Positions 48,855 to 58,623 are shown, numbered from the stretch's first letter. The stretch is 64,000 bases of DNA from G965207125 sp965207125 (GCA_965207125.1 OZ242263.1:1426001-1490000), one strand, 5' to 3'. Program-made: numbers and translations. Notes: generated from the letters alone by a model not told the origin.

Positions 48855-49724
48855 TCACCGTTTGTCCGCCCTTCGCGTGGAAGCAGCCGCGTAACATCCC
48901 AGAATCTGAACCGCGTCTGGCAGACAGAAAAATTTCAATTCCTCAAGTGCGTGGTGAAAAGACTCACTATTAACATGTGTTTCAGCATCGATGTAAAACT
49001 GAACCGCCTCGAATTGTCCATCGAGCATATAGCTTTCAAGCTTGGTCAGGTTTATCCCGTTAGACGCAAAGCCTCCAAGCGCTTTATATAGGGCCGCCGG
49101 TACTGAACGAAGACGGAAAATAAGGGTAGTGATGACGCGCTCGCCGTTGTCTAGAGGCGTTTCAGTCTCACGCGCCATGATTAACATTCTGGTCGTGTTA
49201 GACGTCGAATCTTCAATATCCGCCATTAGAATTTCAAGTCCGTAAATCTCGGCGGCGAGGGACGAGGCAATGGCGCCGATGGTTTTATCGCATGCGTGCG
49301 CGACTTCGCAGGCGGCCCCGGCTGTGTCGGCATGAGCATGGGCTGTTACCTTGAGTTTGCGCAAGGTTTTGCGGCATTGCGCAAGCCCTTGTGCGTGGCT
49401 TCTGACCAATTTTAAGTCATCAACCGTGGCTCCTTTAACCCCAAGAAGCTGATGACGGACCGGCTGGAAATACTCGCCGATAATTTTTAATCCCGATTCG
49501 GGTAATAAATGATGGATATCCGCAACCCTGCCAGCCACTGAATTTTCCACCGGCACCATTGCATAACCTGCAACTCCATCTGTTACCGCTAGCAACATAT
49601 CCTCAAACGATGTGCAAGCGAGCGCGTCCATATCGGGAAAGCGGGTTCGGCATGCCATATGCGAATACGCCCCCTCAACCCCTTGATAGGCGATAACCTT
49701 GCTCGGATGTGAAGATGATGCCAT
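48855..49724 (-). CDS. pheA: Prephenate dehydratase
   Basis: The 289-residue protein has A-Y-Q-G-V-E-G-A-Y-S, V-P-V-E-N-S-V-A-G-R, and near residue 170 D-I-E-D-S-T-S-N-T-T-R, all PDT motifs including the catalytic Thr. A C-terminal ACT domain has L-T-K-L-E-S-Y-M-L-D, the Phe-binding element. It makes phenylpyruvate and is feedback-inhibited by Phe. There is no fused chorismate mutase; that is encoded at 21497. It is 5 nt after kdsB. Confidence 0.95.
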   Translation of the reverse strand: MASSSHPSKVIAYQGVEGAYSHMACRTRFPDMDALACTSFEDMLLAVTDGVAGYAMVPVENSVAGRVADIHHLLPESGLKIIGEYFQPVRHQLLGVKGATVDDLKLVRSHAQGLAQCRKTLRKLKVTAHAHADTAGAACEVAHACDKTIGAIASSLAAEIYGLEILMADIEDSTSNTTRMLIMARETETPLDNGERVITTLIFRLRSVPAALYKALGGFASNGINLTKLESYMLDGQFEAVQFYIDAETHVNSESFHHALEELKFFCLPDAVQILGCYAAASTRRADKR

Positions 49725-49729
49725 GACAA

Positions 49730-50503
49730 TTACGCGTGTTGCTGTTTTTTCCGGATGAACCGATGTCTGACGGCCGTCAGATCATCTTCAGTATCAACGC
49801 CGCGCGGTGCGGTGTCAACCGCGACGGCGGCGATGCTCATGCCGTTCTCAAGCGCCCGCAGCTGCTCGAGCGCTTCGGCGCGTTCAAGGGGCGAGGCGGG
49901 TAGAGCGATAAACCGCTTTAACGCCTCGCGTCGCCAGCCATAAATTCCGATATGATGCCAGCGCTCGGTATTTTCACCGTAAGGAATATCGGCGCGGCTG
50001 AAATAGAGTGCTTGGCCGACACGCCCGTGCATTTCATCCTGATGCCAAGAGACCACTGCTTTGACGATAGAAGGTGTGTGTGCTTCATCGCTTTTGAGTG
50101 GGGCCACCGGCGTTACAATATCGGCGTTTGACTCGGCTAATACTTTGGCGAGGCGACGCAATAGATCAGGTGAGACTTCAGGTAAATCGCCTTGAAGATT
50201 AATCACGGCAGTGATTTTGCCCGCCACATCATACGCATCTAAAGCGGCAGCGATTCTGTCTGAACCTGATGGTAGGTTTTTTTCGGTGAGCACCGCTTTG
50301 CCGCCATATCGTTCAACCGTCTCGGCGACTGCGGCACTATCACACGCCACCAACACCTCACCAAGTGCGGCTTCCATTGCTTTTTCCCAGACATAAATGA
50401 TCATTGGTTTGCCACAAATATCAGCCAGAACTTTGCCCGGCAGGCGTGCACTTTCAAGGCGCGCCGGAATGATAATCATTGTGTCTGGGGCATTGTGTCG
50501 CAT
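49730..50503 (-). CDS. kdsB: 3-deoxy-manno-octulosonate cytidylyltransferase
   Basis: The 257-residue nucleotidyltransferase has I-I-I-P-A-R-L-E-S-A-R-L-P-G-K-V-L-A-D-I, A-C-D-S-A-A-V-A-E and I-N-L-Q-G-D-L-P, which bind CTP and metal. It activates Kdo for lipopolysaccharide core synthesis. ATG 50503 or ATG 50479 could be the start. No ribosome site is visible before either, and TATAAA lies 6 nt before the first, so a leaderless message is possible. It leads kdsB-pheA and is divergent from the cytochrome gene. Confidence 0.95.
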   Translation of the reverse strand: MRHNAPDTMIIIPARLESARLPGKVLADICGKPMIIYVWEKAMEAALGEVLVACDSAAVAETVERYGGKAVLTEKNLPSGSDRIAAALDAYDVAGKITAVINLQGDLPEVSPDLLRRLAKVLAESNADIVTPVAPLKSDEAHTPSIVKAVVSWHQDEMHGRVGQALYFSRADIPYGENTERWHHIGIYGWRREALKRFIALPASPLERAEALEQLRALENGMSIAAVAVDTAPRGVDTEDDLTAVRHRFIRKKQQHA

Positions 50504-50556
50504 ATATGGTTTATATACCCTAAAAAGTCTGTCAATCTTGGCGTAAACATATTAAA

Positions 50557-50585
50557 TTGATCTTAGCCTCGCAAGCGGATATGTT
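50557..50585 (+). promoter_or_regulatory. Promoter of the cytochrome c gene
   Basis: TTGATC (50557-50562) and TATGTT (50580-50585) are 17 bp apart. Transcription would start near 50592, leaving about 37 nt before ATG 50629, with GAGGTAG as ribosome site. A TTGACA on the minus strand (50535-50530) may serve divergent kdsB. Confidence 0.55.
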
Positions 50586-50628
50586 GCCGATGGCTTGGGT
50601 CGCAAAAGGATAACTGAGGTAGATTGAT

Positions 50629-51171
50629 ATGAAAAATCCCTTACTGTTTAACAAAATCATCGCAGGGTTATTGTGTGGTGGATTGCTTCTGATGCTTGGA
50701 ATCAAAACCTCTGAAGTACTCTCACCGCACCGTGAACTCAACGAGGCGGCTTATCCCTTCGAGGTGGCCTCGGCTTTGGGTGAAGCGGTTTCTATAGAGG
50801 CTGTGGCTGATAGCCCCGCCTCGATCAGCGCTCTACTCGCCACTGCTGATATAGACGCTGGTGCGAAACTATCACGCAAATGCACCGCCTGCCATACCTT
50901 CAACGAGGGTGGAGCGAATAAAGTTGGCCCTAACCTTTACAACATTGTCGGCGTAGCCTTCGCACAAAAGGATGGGTTCAAGTATTCGTCGGCGATCACC
51001 GACGCGGACGGGGTCTGGGATTATGAATCGCTTAACAATTTTCTCTTTAAGCCGAAAAAATGGCTGCCCGGTACCAAGATGAATTTCGTAGGGTTTAAAA
51101 AAGATCAGGATCGCGCCAATATTATCGCTTGGCTTAGAACCCTCGCAACGAACCCTCAACCGCTTCCGTAA
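50629..51171 (+). CDS. Membrane-anchored class I cytochrome c
   Basis: The 180-residue protein has an uncleaved N-terminal membrane helix (about 8-27), a spacer of about 50 residues and a haem-binding C-T-A-C-H at 85-89. The Met ligand is M151 in P-G-T-K-M-N-F. V-G-P-N-L-Y follows the haem site as in mitochondrial-type cytochrome c. It resembles CycM/c552 types that carry electrons to cytochrome oxidase from a membrane anchor. It is followed at 14 nt by hisN. Confidence 0.9.
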   Translation: MKNPLLFNKIIAGLLCGGLLLMLGIKTSEVLSPHRELNEAAYPFEVASALGEAVSIEAVADSPASISALLATADIDAGAKLSRKCTACHTFNEGGANKVGPNLYNIVGVAFAQKDGFKYSSAITDADGVWDYESLNNFLFKPKKWLPGTKMNFVGFKKDQDRANIIAWLRTLATNPQPLP

Positions 51172-51185
51172 AATAAGGCAATCCC

Positions 51186-51968
51186 GTGCCCGATGATCTT
51201 ACCAAACTTGCCCAGTTTGCGTCGGCGCTAACCGCATTATCGCGCCCGATCATCAACCGCTATTTTCGCCGCGATGTCGCGATCAGCAAAAAAGAAGATT
51301 TAAGCCCGGTCACCGAAGCCGATATTGCGATAGAAACCGAGATGGCGGCGGCCATCAGGCGCGCGTTTCCGAGCCACGCGATTTTAGGCGAAGAGAGAAA
51401 TTCCGACACTGTTACGGGTGCGCCAGTCTGGGTCATTGATCCGATCGATGGCACACGATCTTTTAGCACTGGCAATCCACTTTTCGCGACCTTGATCGCG
51501 GTGGTCATCGATGATGTGCCTGTGGTTGGTGTTATCGATCTGCCGATGCTTGATCAATCTTGGGTTGGTTATCGCGGCGGCGGGGCGATGCTTAACGGGA
51601 AAAAAGTTGCACCTTCTGCGGTGCAGGATCTTGCAGCGTCGCGAATTACCACCACCAGCCTCGATGCTTTGGGGGTAGAAGAGGCCCGCAGATTTAATCA
51701 TCTCGCTGGGCACTGTCTTGTGGTTAATTATGGTGGTGATGCTGCCAATTATGCGCATCTCGCCAGCGGATGGTGTGATTTGGTGGTTGAGGCCAATCTT
51801 AAAATCTACGATATTATGGCGCCAGCTGCAGTGATTTCGGCCGCGGGCGGTGTGGTCAGCCAGTGGGACGGTGCGCCTGTGCGCCTCAACGATTATGACG
51901 GCACCGCGCTGGTCGCCGCCAACCCAAAACTTCACGCCGCCACGCTTCCATTACTTGTACGAAACTGA
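51186..51968 (+). CDS. hisN: Histidinol-phosphatase/inositol-monophosphatase family
   Basis: The 260-residue protein starts at a GTG and has G-E-E-R, W-V-I-D-P-I-D-G-T-R-S-F with metal-binding Asp residues, and Y-D-I-M-A-P-A-A-V-I near the end, all IMPase-fold motifs. The R-S-F after D-P-I-D-G-T and the overall pattern fit HisN histidinol phosphatases rather than SuhB. It removes phosphate from histidinol phosphate, the step after HisC at 22182. It lies in a run with the cytochrome and the reductase gene. Confidence 0.85.
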   Translation: MPDDLTKLAQFASALTALSRPIINRYFRRDVAISKKEDLSPVTEADIAIETEMAAAIRRAFPSHAILGEERNSDTVTGAPVWVIDPIDGTRSFSTGNPLFATLIAVVIDDVPVVGVIDLPMLDQSWVGYRGGGAMLNGKKVAPSAVQDLAASRITTTSLDALGVEEARRFNHLAGHCLVVNYGGDAANYAHLASGWCDLVVEANLKIYDIMAPAAVISAAGGVVSQWDGAPVRLNDYDGTALVAANPKLHAATLPLLVRN

Positions 51969-51979
51969 GGAGGACGCGC

Positions 51980-52933
51980 ATGTCACCTAAAACCACCCAT
52001 CAAACTTTCCCTGTGGTTTATGTCAACCGCGAGAGGCCACTCGAGAACTGGCAACAACGGCTGAGCGTGATTTCGTCGGCGATCAGGTTGGTATCGGCTG
52101 ATGATGAAGAGGCTGCTAATGCTGAAGCGATGATCACTTGGGATCCACCGGACGGTTTGATTGCCTCACTGTCTGGCCTTAAAGGAGTGGTTTCGCTCGG
52201 CCAAGGTGTGGATCACATTATGGATGACCCGACTTTCCCGCGACATCTGACTGTGGTGCGCTTGGTCGATCCTTATATGTCTGAGGCGATGGCTGAATGG
52301 GTGTTGTTGGCTATTCTCGCAAGGCATCGGGATATGGAGGCCTATCAACAAGCAGAAACGCGCCATGAATGGATTCAGATTAAGCCAAAAATCGCCTGCG
52401 AGCATACGGTCGCTGTGCTGGGCCTTGGCGCGATCGGTGGACATGTCGCGCAGAAAATCTCCGCCCTAGATTTTCGTACGCTTGGCTGGTCTCGCTCGCC
52501 GAAAACCATCGATGGCGTGATGTGCCTTAATGGCCGTGAGGGATTTAGCCAATGTCTGAATGAGGCTGATTATATCGTCTCGCTGTTGCCGCTTACTGAC
52601 CAGACGCGTGATCTTTTTAATGATGAGATTTTCGCCACGATGAAAAAGGGCGCGTATTTCATCAATGCCGGACGAGGCTTGCAGATCGATGAGAATGCTT
52701 TACTGAATGCCGTTGAAACAGGTCATTTGAGTGGCGCGTGTCTCGATGTATTTCGCACCGAACCTCTGCCTTCGAATCATCCTTTATGGACGCATCCGAG
52801 CATTACGGTCTGGCCACATGTTTCAGCCCAAACCAATCCTCCCACCGCTGCTGCTCAAGTCGCAGAAGCGGTCACCGCAATCCACGAAGGTACAAGGCCG
52901 CAAAACATCGTGGATATGAAGCGAGGCTATTAG
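51980..52933 (+). CDS. D-2-hydroxyacid dehydrogenase, GhrA-like
   Basis: The 317-residue NAD(P)-dependent enzyme has V-L-G-L-G-A-I-G-G-H-V near residue 143, F-I-N-A-G-R-G with the substrate Arg, T-E-P-L-P with the Glu, and W-P-H-V-S-A with the catalytic His. It resembles glyoxylate/hydroxypyruvate reductase A. The 5' part has the R-E-R-P-L-E-N-W segment. It likely reduces glyoxylate or hydroxypyruvate. Its 3' end overlaps the convergent aminopeptidase by 4 nt. Confidence 0.87.
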   Translation: MSPKTTHQTFPVVYVNRERPLENWQQRLSVISSAIRLVSADDEEAANAEAMITWDPPDGLIASLSGLKGVVSLGQGVDHIMDDPTFPRHLTVVRLVDPYMSEAMAEWVLLAILARHRDMEAYQQAETRHEWIQIKPKIACEHTVAVLGLGAIGGHVAQKISALDFRTLGWSRSPKTIDGVMCLNGREGFSQCLNEADYIVSLLPLTDQTRDLFNDEIFATMKKGAYFINAGRGLQIDENALLNAVETGHLSGACLDVFRTEPLPSNHPLWTHPSITVWPHVSAQTNPPTAAAQVAEAVTAIHEGTRPQNIVDMKRGY

Positions 52934-54312
52934 TCGCCTCGCGCGATAGCCTCGATCAATCTTACAACCGCCCGAAGCCCCATAGCCTCACCACCTTTCG
53001 GTCGTCCGGGCTTCGACGACAGATTCCATGCAAATATGTCAAGATGAGCCCATGGCTGAGATGGTTCAACAAAACGTTGCAAAAACAGCGCAGCCGTAAT
53101 TGCCCCAGCATAAGGCAATGCTCCAGTGCTTGATAATGCCACATAACCATCTTGATCAAGACCGGCGTCATATGATTCGTGCAACGGCAGACGCCAAACC
53201 GGATCATGTTCGGCATCCGCATGATGGATGATTTTTTCTGCCAGTGCGTCATTATTACAGAACATCGCAGGTAATTCGGGACCAAGCGCGGCGCGTGCGG
53301 CCCCGGTCAAAGTCGCGAAATTGATCATAAGATCATTTTTCACCTGAGATGCTAGATGAAGTGCGTCCGCCAACACCAACCGCCCTTCGGCGTCGGTATC
53401 GCCGATCTCAACCGGAATCCCTGCTGCGGTTTCAATGACGTCAAGTGGACGCATCGAGAGTGAGGAGACTGCGTTTTCAGCCGTTGCGATCAGAACCCGA
53501 AGCTGTACCGGTAAGCCTTGCGCCATCACCGCTTGCGCGACCCCAAGCACGTGAGCCGAGCCCGCCATATCTTTTTTCATCAGCATCATCGCACGTGGCG
53601 GTTTAAGGTTAAGTCCGCCACTATCAAAGGTGAGCCCCTTGCCGATCAAGGTGATTTTTGGCCCTGACTTGCCCCAGCGCAGATCGATGAGCCGTGGTGG
53701 TATTTCAGCAGCGCGTCCTACCGTGTGAATAGCAGGACACACCTTCGCAAGACGTGCACCTTTAATGACATCGCACTTTGCGTTAAATTTTTTCGCGAGT
53801 CCCTTCGCCGCGTTTTCGAGTCCCGCTGGGGTCAGATGATTAGCAGGCAGGTTGACTAGGTCACGAACCGACACAGTGGCTTCAGCCAGAACTTTAATCC
53901 GTTTGAGCATCGCCTGATCGTTGAGGACTAGTTTGGCTTTTTCCTTTTTTTGTGTTTTAGACATACGGAATCGGTCAAAACGATAATTTTCCAACGCCCA
54001 GCCAAGAGCAAAAGCGGACACACAATGATTGTCTTCATCCACGAGTGCGTAATCTCCCGCCACAAGCCGTGAGGCTAGCGCGCCATCGGTGAAAGCGCAG
54101 GGTGATCGCCCGACGACGGCCGCCGCAAGAGAAAAATCATCACCCGGCAAGGTAAATGATTGCCCAGGTTTTGCACTGAAACCGTTCACCTCAATCCATT
54201 GTTGCCAATGTGTTGGAGCTTTCTGGCCCCATTTGATCATCTCTTTTTCATCAAGGCGATAAAGTGGCGTAGATTTGCCCTTTTTTCCAGTCAATCCTGT
54301 ATCATAAGCCAT
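52930..54312 (-). CDS. M17 leucyl aminopeptidase-family protein
   Basis: The 460-residue protein has a C-terminal M17 domain with G-K-G-L-T-F-D-S-G-G-L-N, K-K-D-M-A-G-S-A and D-T-D-A-E-G-R-L-V-L-A-D-A-L, containing the two-zinc ligands. The N-terminal domain is shorter than in E. coli PepA, as in the YwaD/LAP-like alphaproteobacterial branch. It removes N-terminal residues from peptides in the cytoplasm. It could also degrade stem-peptide fragments, though it is far from the salvage island. It is divergent from the ArnT-like gene. Confidence 0.9.
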   Translation of the reverse strand: MAYDTGLTGKKGKSTPLYRLDEKEMIKWGQKAPTHWQQWIEVNGFSAKPGQSFTLPGDDFSLAAAVVGRSPCAFTDGALASRLVAGDYALVDEDNHCVSAFALGWALENYRFDRFRMSKTQKKEKAKLVLNDQAMLKRIKVLAEATVSVRDLVNLPANHLTPAGLENAAKGLAKKFNAKCDVIKGARLAKVCPAIHTVGRAAEIPPRLIDLRWGKSGPKITLIGKGLTFDSGGLNLKPPRAMMLMKKDMAGSAHVLGVAQAVMAQGLPVQLRVLIATAENAVSSLSMRPLDVIETAAGIPVEIGDTDAEGRLVLADALHLASQVKNDLMINFATLTGAARAALGPELPAMFCNNDALAEKIIHHADAEHDPVWRLPLHESYDAGLDQDGYVALSSTGALPYAGAITAALFLQRFVEPSQPWAHLDIFAWNLSSKPGRPKGGEAMGLRAVVRLIEAIARGD

Positions 54313-54358
54313 CTAATATCTCCTTTTCCGATTCCTTACACTTCATAATCAGGGTATA

Positions 54359-56059
54359 GTGCCGATGATGCAGAATCCAGCACAATTCCTCAAAGACCAA
54401 GTCATTTTCATCGCTCTACTTGCGGTTATGGCGCTTGCTATCCTACCCGGAGTAATGAGTCTGCCGCCGATTGACAGGGATGAAGCCATGATCGCCCAAG
54501 GTGTGCGCCAGATGCTCGATGGGGGTGATATCATCACTCCAAAATTCCAAGATCAGCCGGTTGCCGGAAAATCCGCCGGGATTTATTGGCTTGAGGCTAT
54601 AAGTGCGGCCGCGTTTGGCAAGGATGAAATTATTGCCTATCGCCTGCCTTCGATCATCGCCGCCATTACCACCCCTTTAATGGTGTTTTTCTTTGCGCGA
54701 CGCCTGATGCCGGACAGAAACGCTGCGGTGGCTGCTATGCTGATGGGGGTCTCTACGATCATGGCCGTTATCGGTAGGCTCGCGACTCCTGATGCAGTGA
54801 TGGTTTTTCTAATCGTTTGTCAGCAATGGGCACTATTGCAGATTTACGCGCAGGCGATCGAAGGTAGGCATGTTAAAGGCCACCTCGCGGCGATATTCTG
54901 GCTCGCGCTGGCGTTGGGGATTATGGTCAAGGGTTTGATGGCGCCGTCTCTTGCGGCCATGACCATCATGACCCTGGTGGGAATCCATCGTGATATCGTG
55001 TGGCTTAAAGCGATTCGCGTGGTCTTTGGTGTGATGATCATATCTGTTGTTATTCTGCCTTGGGCTGTGCCGGTGATCGCTGCGACTGATGGTGCGTTTA
55101 TCACCGATGCACTCTATGAGGGGTTCGTTAAAAAACTGTTTTTACCTTCAATATTCTACGCAATACCGCCGCTTACCTATACTATTCTTCTGCCGCTGAT
55201 TTTCTGGCCGGGAGGTATTTTAGTGGCGCGGGCGATTTCCGGTGTTGTGGCTCATCGTCATGAGGTATCAACGCGTTTTTTACTCGCGTGGCTAATACCT
55301 TTTTGGCTAGTGATCGAATTACTACCCGCCAAACAACCGCATTATTTTCTGGCTGTTTTACCCGCCTTGGCGATGCTTATTGCACGTTATGGTCTCACTC
55401 CTCTACCCACTGATCCATCGCTTGCTATATCTAAAAAACCTTCGGGCTTTGCCGTTATCGCTAGGCTACTGACCTCAAGACGCCTGATTATTTACTGGGA
55501 ATATATCGCGCTGGCCTGTGGTGTGGGCCTTGGGGGTGCGGTGTTTGTTATTGCCACGCTTTATGACGGCAATCTCTTTGCCGCGATAGTCGCGGTGGTT
55601 TTTGCACTAGCGGCCACGGTGTGCGGTTGGCGAGCGCGTCGCGCGCAGCCAGGAAAATGGCTCGTGCTGATGGCAGTAATGGCTGCGGCGTTTCACGCCA
55701 CCTCTTTTGGAGTCGTTGCGCCTTATGCGGAAAAATTACACATCGCCCCGCAGGTTAAAACCATGCTGATTGAGCAAAAGCTTCTGGGTGCACCGGTGGT
55801 GGTTTCAGGATATCGTGAACCGTCCTTAGTCTTTGTTTTGGGCGAGGATATTCTGCTGTTTCAGCCGCATGAAGCGGCGGTGTTTTTGGCTGAAGCCCCT
55901 GACGGAGTTGTTATCATCGAGGAAGGAGTTTTGAGCGACTTTCTCACGGCGGCGGTCGCGCTTAAATTATCACTCGTGCAAATCGGTAGCATCGAAGGGT
56001 ATCATTATGTCAAAGGTGAGACGGTGCGATTATCGTTGTTTAAAAATCACCTTTTATGA
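54359..56059 (+). CDS. ArnT-like (GT83/PMT-type) membrane glycosyltransferase
   Basis: The 566-residue protein is rich in membrane segments and has P-P-I-D-R-D-E-A as the first-loop Asp-Glu motif of GT-C enzymes. Q-D-Q-P-V-A-G-K, R-L-P-S-I-I-A-A and P-A-K-Q-P-H-Y follow, all typical of ArnT/PMT proteins. They move sugars from a polyprenyl carrier to lipid A or protein at the periplasmic face. It starts at GTG 54359 or ATG 54365. The acceptor is unknown. It ends 9 nt before the convergent EVE gene. Confidence 0.86.
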   Translation: MPMMQNPAQFLKDQVIFIALLAVMALAILPGVMSLPPIDRDEAMIAQGVRQMLDGGDIITPKFQDQPVAGKSAGIYWLEAISAAAFGKDEIIAYRLPSIIAAITTPLMVFFFARRLMPDRNAAVAAMLMGVSTIMAVIGRLATPDAVMVFLIVCQQWALLQIYAQAIEGRHVKGHLAAIFWLALALGIMVKGLMAPSLAAMTIMTLVGIHRDIVWLKAIRVVFGVMIISVVILPWAVPVIAATDGAFITDALYEGFVKKLFLPSIFYAIPPLTYTILLPLIFWPGGILVARAISGVVAHRHEVSTRFLLAWLIPFWLVIELLPAKQPHYFLAVLPALAMLIARYGLTPLPTDPSLAISKKPSGFAVIARLLTSRRLIIYWEYIALACGVGLGGAVFVIATLYDGNLFAAIVAVVFALAATVCGWRARRAQPGKWLVLMAVMAAAFHATSFGVVAPYAEKLHIAPQVKTMLIEQKLLGAPVVVSGYREPSLVFVLGEDILLFQPHEAAVFLAEAPDGVVIIEEGVLSDFLTAAVALKLSLVQIGSIEGYHYVKGETVRLSLFKNHLL

Positions 56060-56068
56060 TGAAAAACC

Positions 56069-56488
56069 CTAAATTTCGGTTTCAGCCATTCGTAAGATTT
56101 CTTGCCAATGATCATCGCTCACCGGCACCACCGAAAGCCTAGATTGGTGTATTAACGCTAAGCCTTCAAGGTTAGGATTGGCTTTGATCTCAGCTAGTGT
56201 TACTGGTTTAGAGACGGATTTGACTGCTTTTACGTCAACCATGCCAAAACGGCCGCTTTCGTCAGTTGAGTCGGGATGATAAAGCCCGACCACTTCAACA
56301 ATCCCCACGATTCGTTTCTCATTAACCGAGTGGTAGAAAAATCCAAGATCGCCCAGCTTCATCGCTTTCATGTTGTTCGATGCTTGATAATTGCGCACTC
56401 CATCCCACCCTGTGCCTTGTTTGCCTTCATCTATTTGATCCTGCCAGGACCATGTCGATGGCTCGGACTTGAAAAGCCATGTTTGCAT
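56069..56488 (-). CDS. EVE-domain (PUA-like) protein
   Basis: The 139-residue protein has W-L-F-K-S-E-P-S-T-W-S-W at the start and G-W-D-G-V-R-N-Y-Q-A, the EVE family core. R-I-V-G-I-V-E-V-V occurs in the barrel. EVE domains resemble PUA/YTH domains and bind modified bases in nucleic acids, from general knowledge. It ends convergently to the ArnT-like gene and follows gpsA by 19 nt. Its substrate here is unknown. Confidence 0.88.
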   Translation of the reverse strand: MQTWLFKSEPSTWSWQDQIDEGKQGTGWDGVRNYQASNNMKAMKLGDLGFFYHSVNEKRIVGIVEVVGLYHPDSTDESGRFGMVDVKAVKSVSKPVTLAEIKANPNLEGLALIHQSRLSVVPVSDDHWQEILRMAETEI

Positions 56489-56507
56489 TTTATTCCTCCA
56501 ATGAATG

Positions 56508-57476
56508 TTATTGCTGTTCGTTTTCTGTTGGGCGCGTTAGCAGAATATCAATCTCAGTGCGGATATCTGCCTTATGATTGATTACTTTATCGATCGCTGT
56601 CACAATCGGCATCTCGATGTCTTGCGCCTCCGCGCGCCTTCGTAAAACTGCTGCCGTATGTAGGCCTTCGGCCAATAATGTTTTCGGTATCTCGCCTTTG
56701 CCCAGTGCAAGACCGAGGGCATAATTGCGTGATTTTCCATCGGTGCAGGTGAGAATCATATCACCAACCCCCGCTAACCCAAGCAAGGTTTCTTGCTGGC
56801 CGCCAAGTGCAAGGGTTAATCGCCGGGCTTCGGCAAGACCTCGGGTGATCACCGCGGCCCTTGCATTGCTGCCAAGCGCAAGTGCGTCTGTGATTCCTGC
56901 CGCGATTGCTATCACGTTTTTAACCGCGGACGCCACCGCCACTCCGGCCGGGTCATTGCCAATATAGACTCTGATCGGTGAGGCGATGAAAAGATCGGCG
57001 ATCATGCGAGCAGCACTCGCATCTGTTGAGGCCGCAACCAAGGCTGCGGGTTTCCCTGCTGCGACTTCGCTGGCAAAACTCGGGCCGCACAGCATCACTG
57101 CAGATTGTTTTAGATGAGAGGTCGCCAGTTCTGTCAGCAATGCGCCTTTTGGCGGATAAAGTCCTTTGGCGGTGAGAGCCACCGGGATATCAGGCGGGGC
57201 ATAGAGAGAGAGCAGCGCAAATGCTTCTAGCGTGGCGGCGACCGGCACTACCACGAGCACGGCTTCGGCATCGGTCAGGGCGTGCGATGCTTCGATAGTC
57301 ACCTCGCTTGGCGGGGCGATTGGCATATTGCCTAGATTCGGTGAGATACCTTTTTTCAGTGCTTCCGCTTGTTGAGGGGTTTTGGTCAAGACTGTCACCT
57401 GGTGTCCTGCCACCGTTAAAAGGGATGCGAGCGCGCTACCCCATGCACCGCCGCCGATCACTGCTATTCGTTTCAT
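56508..57476 (-). CDS. gpsA: Glycerol-3-phosphate dehydrogenase [NAD(P)+]
   Basis: The 322-residue enzyme has I-G-G-G-A-W-G-S-A-L near the start, C-G-P-S-F-A-S-E-V, and A-V-K-N-V-I-A-I-A-A-G with the catalytic Lys. It reduces dihydroxyacetone phosphate to glycerol 3-phosphate for phospholipid synthesis. It follows tsaD by 13 nt in the same direction, a common pairing in alphaproteobacteria. Confidence 0.96.
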   Translation of the reverse strand: MKRIAVIGGGAWGSALASLLTVAGHQVTVLTKTPQQAEALKKGISPNLGNMPIAPPSEVTIEASHALTDAEAVLVVVPVAATLEAFALLSLYAPPDIPVALTAKGLYPPKGALLTELATSHLKQSAVMLCGPSFASEVAAGKPAALVAASTDASAARMIADLFIASPIRVYIGNDPAGVAVASAVKNVIAIAAGITDALALGSNARAAVITRGLAEARRLTLALGGQQETLLGLAGVGDMILTCTDGKSRNYALGLALGKGEIPKTLLAEGLHTAAVLRRRAEAQDIEMPIVTAIDKVINHKADIRTEIDILLTRPTENEQQ

Positions 57477-57489
57477 GACGTGATCTCTT

Positions 57490-58524
57490 TCATGATGCGA
57501 GTCCTAGTGATTCGAGCGGCCAGCGCGGACGCGGTGCAAAATCAAGAGTATCAGCCGCCAAACCGCGCCGCATTCTTTCTGCCGCGGCCCATGCGATCAT
57601 CACCGCGTTATCCGTGCAAAGACGAGGAGGTGGCGCGTGAAAGCTAAATCCGCGTTGTCCTGCAAGGCGTTCGAGTTTTTCACGGATGAGTCTGTTAGCG
57701 GCAACCCCACCTGAGACGACAAAATCAGCCTGATCCATTCTATGCTCTGATAAAAAACGCTGCATCGCATGATCGCTTTTTGCAACCAGACAATCAGTGA
57801 CCGCCGCCTGAAGTGATGCCGCTAGATCATGTTTTGCTGTCTCACTTTTATCGCTATTGTGCCAAGCTGTCATGAGCGCAGTTTTAAGCCCGGAAAAAGA
57901 AAAATCACACCCCGGTTTACGACATAGCGGGCGCGGCAAATCAACTGATGAAGGATTGCCTTTTGTTGCGAGTTTCTCGATTTCCGCACCGCCTGGCACT
58001 GGCAAGCCTAGCAGTCTTGCTGATTTATCGAAAGCCTCACCCGCTGCGTCATCTATCGTACCGCCATAATGGCGATATTGTCCGACCTCAGTCACCGATA
58101 GCAACTGGGTATGTCCCCCTGAAACCAGCAAAAGCAGAAATGGAAATGAAACTTGATCGGTTAGTCTCGCGGTTAAGGCGTGCCCTTCGAGGTGATTGAT
58201 TGCGTAATAGGGAATATCTAGGGCGGATGCGATTGCTTTGGCGGTTACCGTGCCGACTAACACTCCGCCGATTAGTCCTGGGCCGCCGGTGGCCGCGACC
58301 GCACCGAGATCGCGGATACCGCACCCCGCATTTGCGAGGGCCTCGGTGATCACGTCATCGAGATGCCGCAAATGCGCGCGCGCGGCGATTTCTGGTACTA
58401 CCCCGCCATGATGGCGATGCTCGTCCACCTGCGAGGCGATCACGTCAGAGATTATTCGGCCGTTCTCGTCAATTACCGCCGCCGCTGTCTCATCACAGCT
58501 TGTCTCGATTCCCAAAATCATCAT
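57490..58524 (-). CDS. tsaD: tRNA N6-threonylcarbamoyladenosine synthase subunit TsaD
   Basis: The 344-residue protein has I-L-G-I-E-T-S-C-D-E-T-A at the start, the metal-binding H-R-H-H-G-G region and N-H-L-E-G-H-A-L. L-L-L-V-S-G-G-H-T-Q-L is a further signature. TsaD transfers threonylcarbamoyl to A37 of ANN-decoding tRNAs. I use the ATG at 58524, with AAGG 7 nt upstream, though neighbouring ATGs at 58530 and 58521 are possible. It diverges from hemC. Confidence 0.95.
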   Translation of the reverse strand: MMILGIETSCDETAAAVIDENGRIISDVIASQVDEHRHHGGVVPEIAARAHLRHLDDVITEALANAGCGIRDLGAVAATGGPGLIGGVLVGTVTAKAIASALDIPYYAINHLEGHALTARLTDQVSFPFLLLLVSGGHTQLLSVTEVGQYRHYGGTIDDAAGEAFDKSARLLGLPVPGGAEIEKLATKGNPSSVDLPRPLCRKPGCDFSFSGLKTALMTAWHNSDKSETAKHDLAASLQAAVTDCLVAKSDHAMQRFLSEHRMDQADFVVSGGVAANRLIREKLERLAGQRGFSFHAPPPRLCTDNAVMIAWAAAERMRRGLAADTLDFAPRPRWPLESLGLAS

Positions 58525-58623
58525 GCTCATGCCTTGTTCTAGCGTAATCGCCTTTGGCGAGACAAGATTATTCATATCAAAGACATTTGCACCGAAAGTG
58601 TTTTGCCGCTAAACCTTAACGGC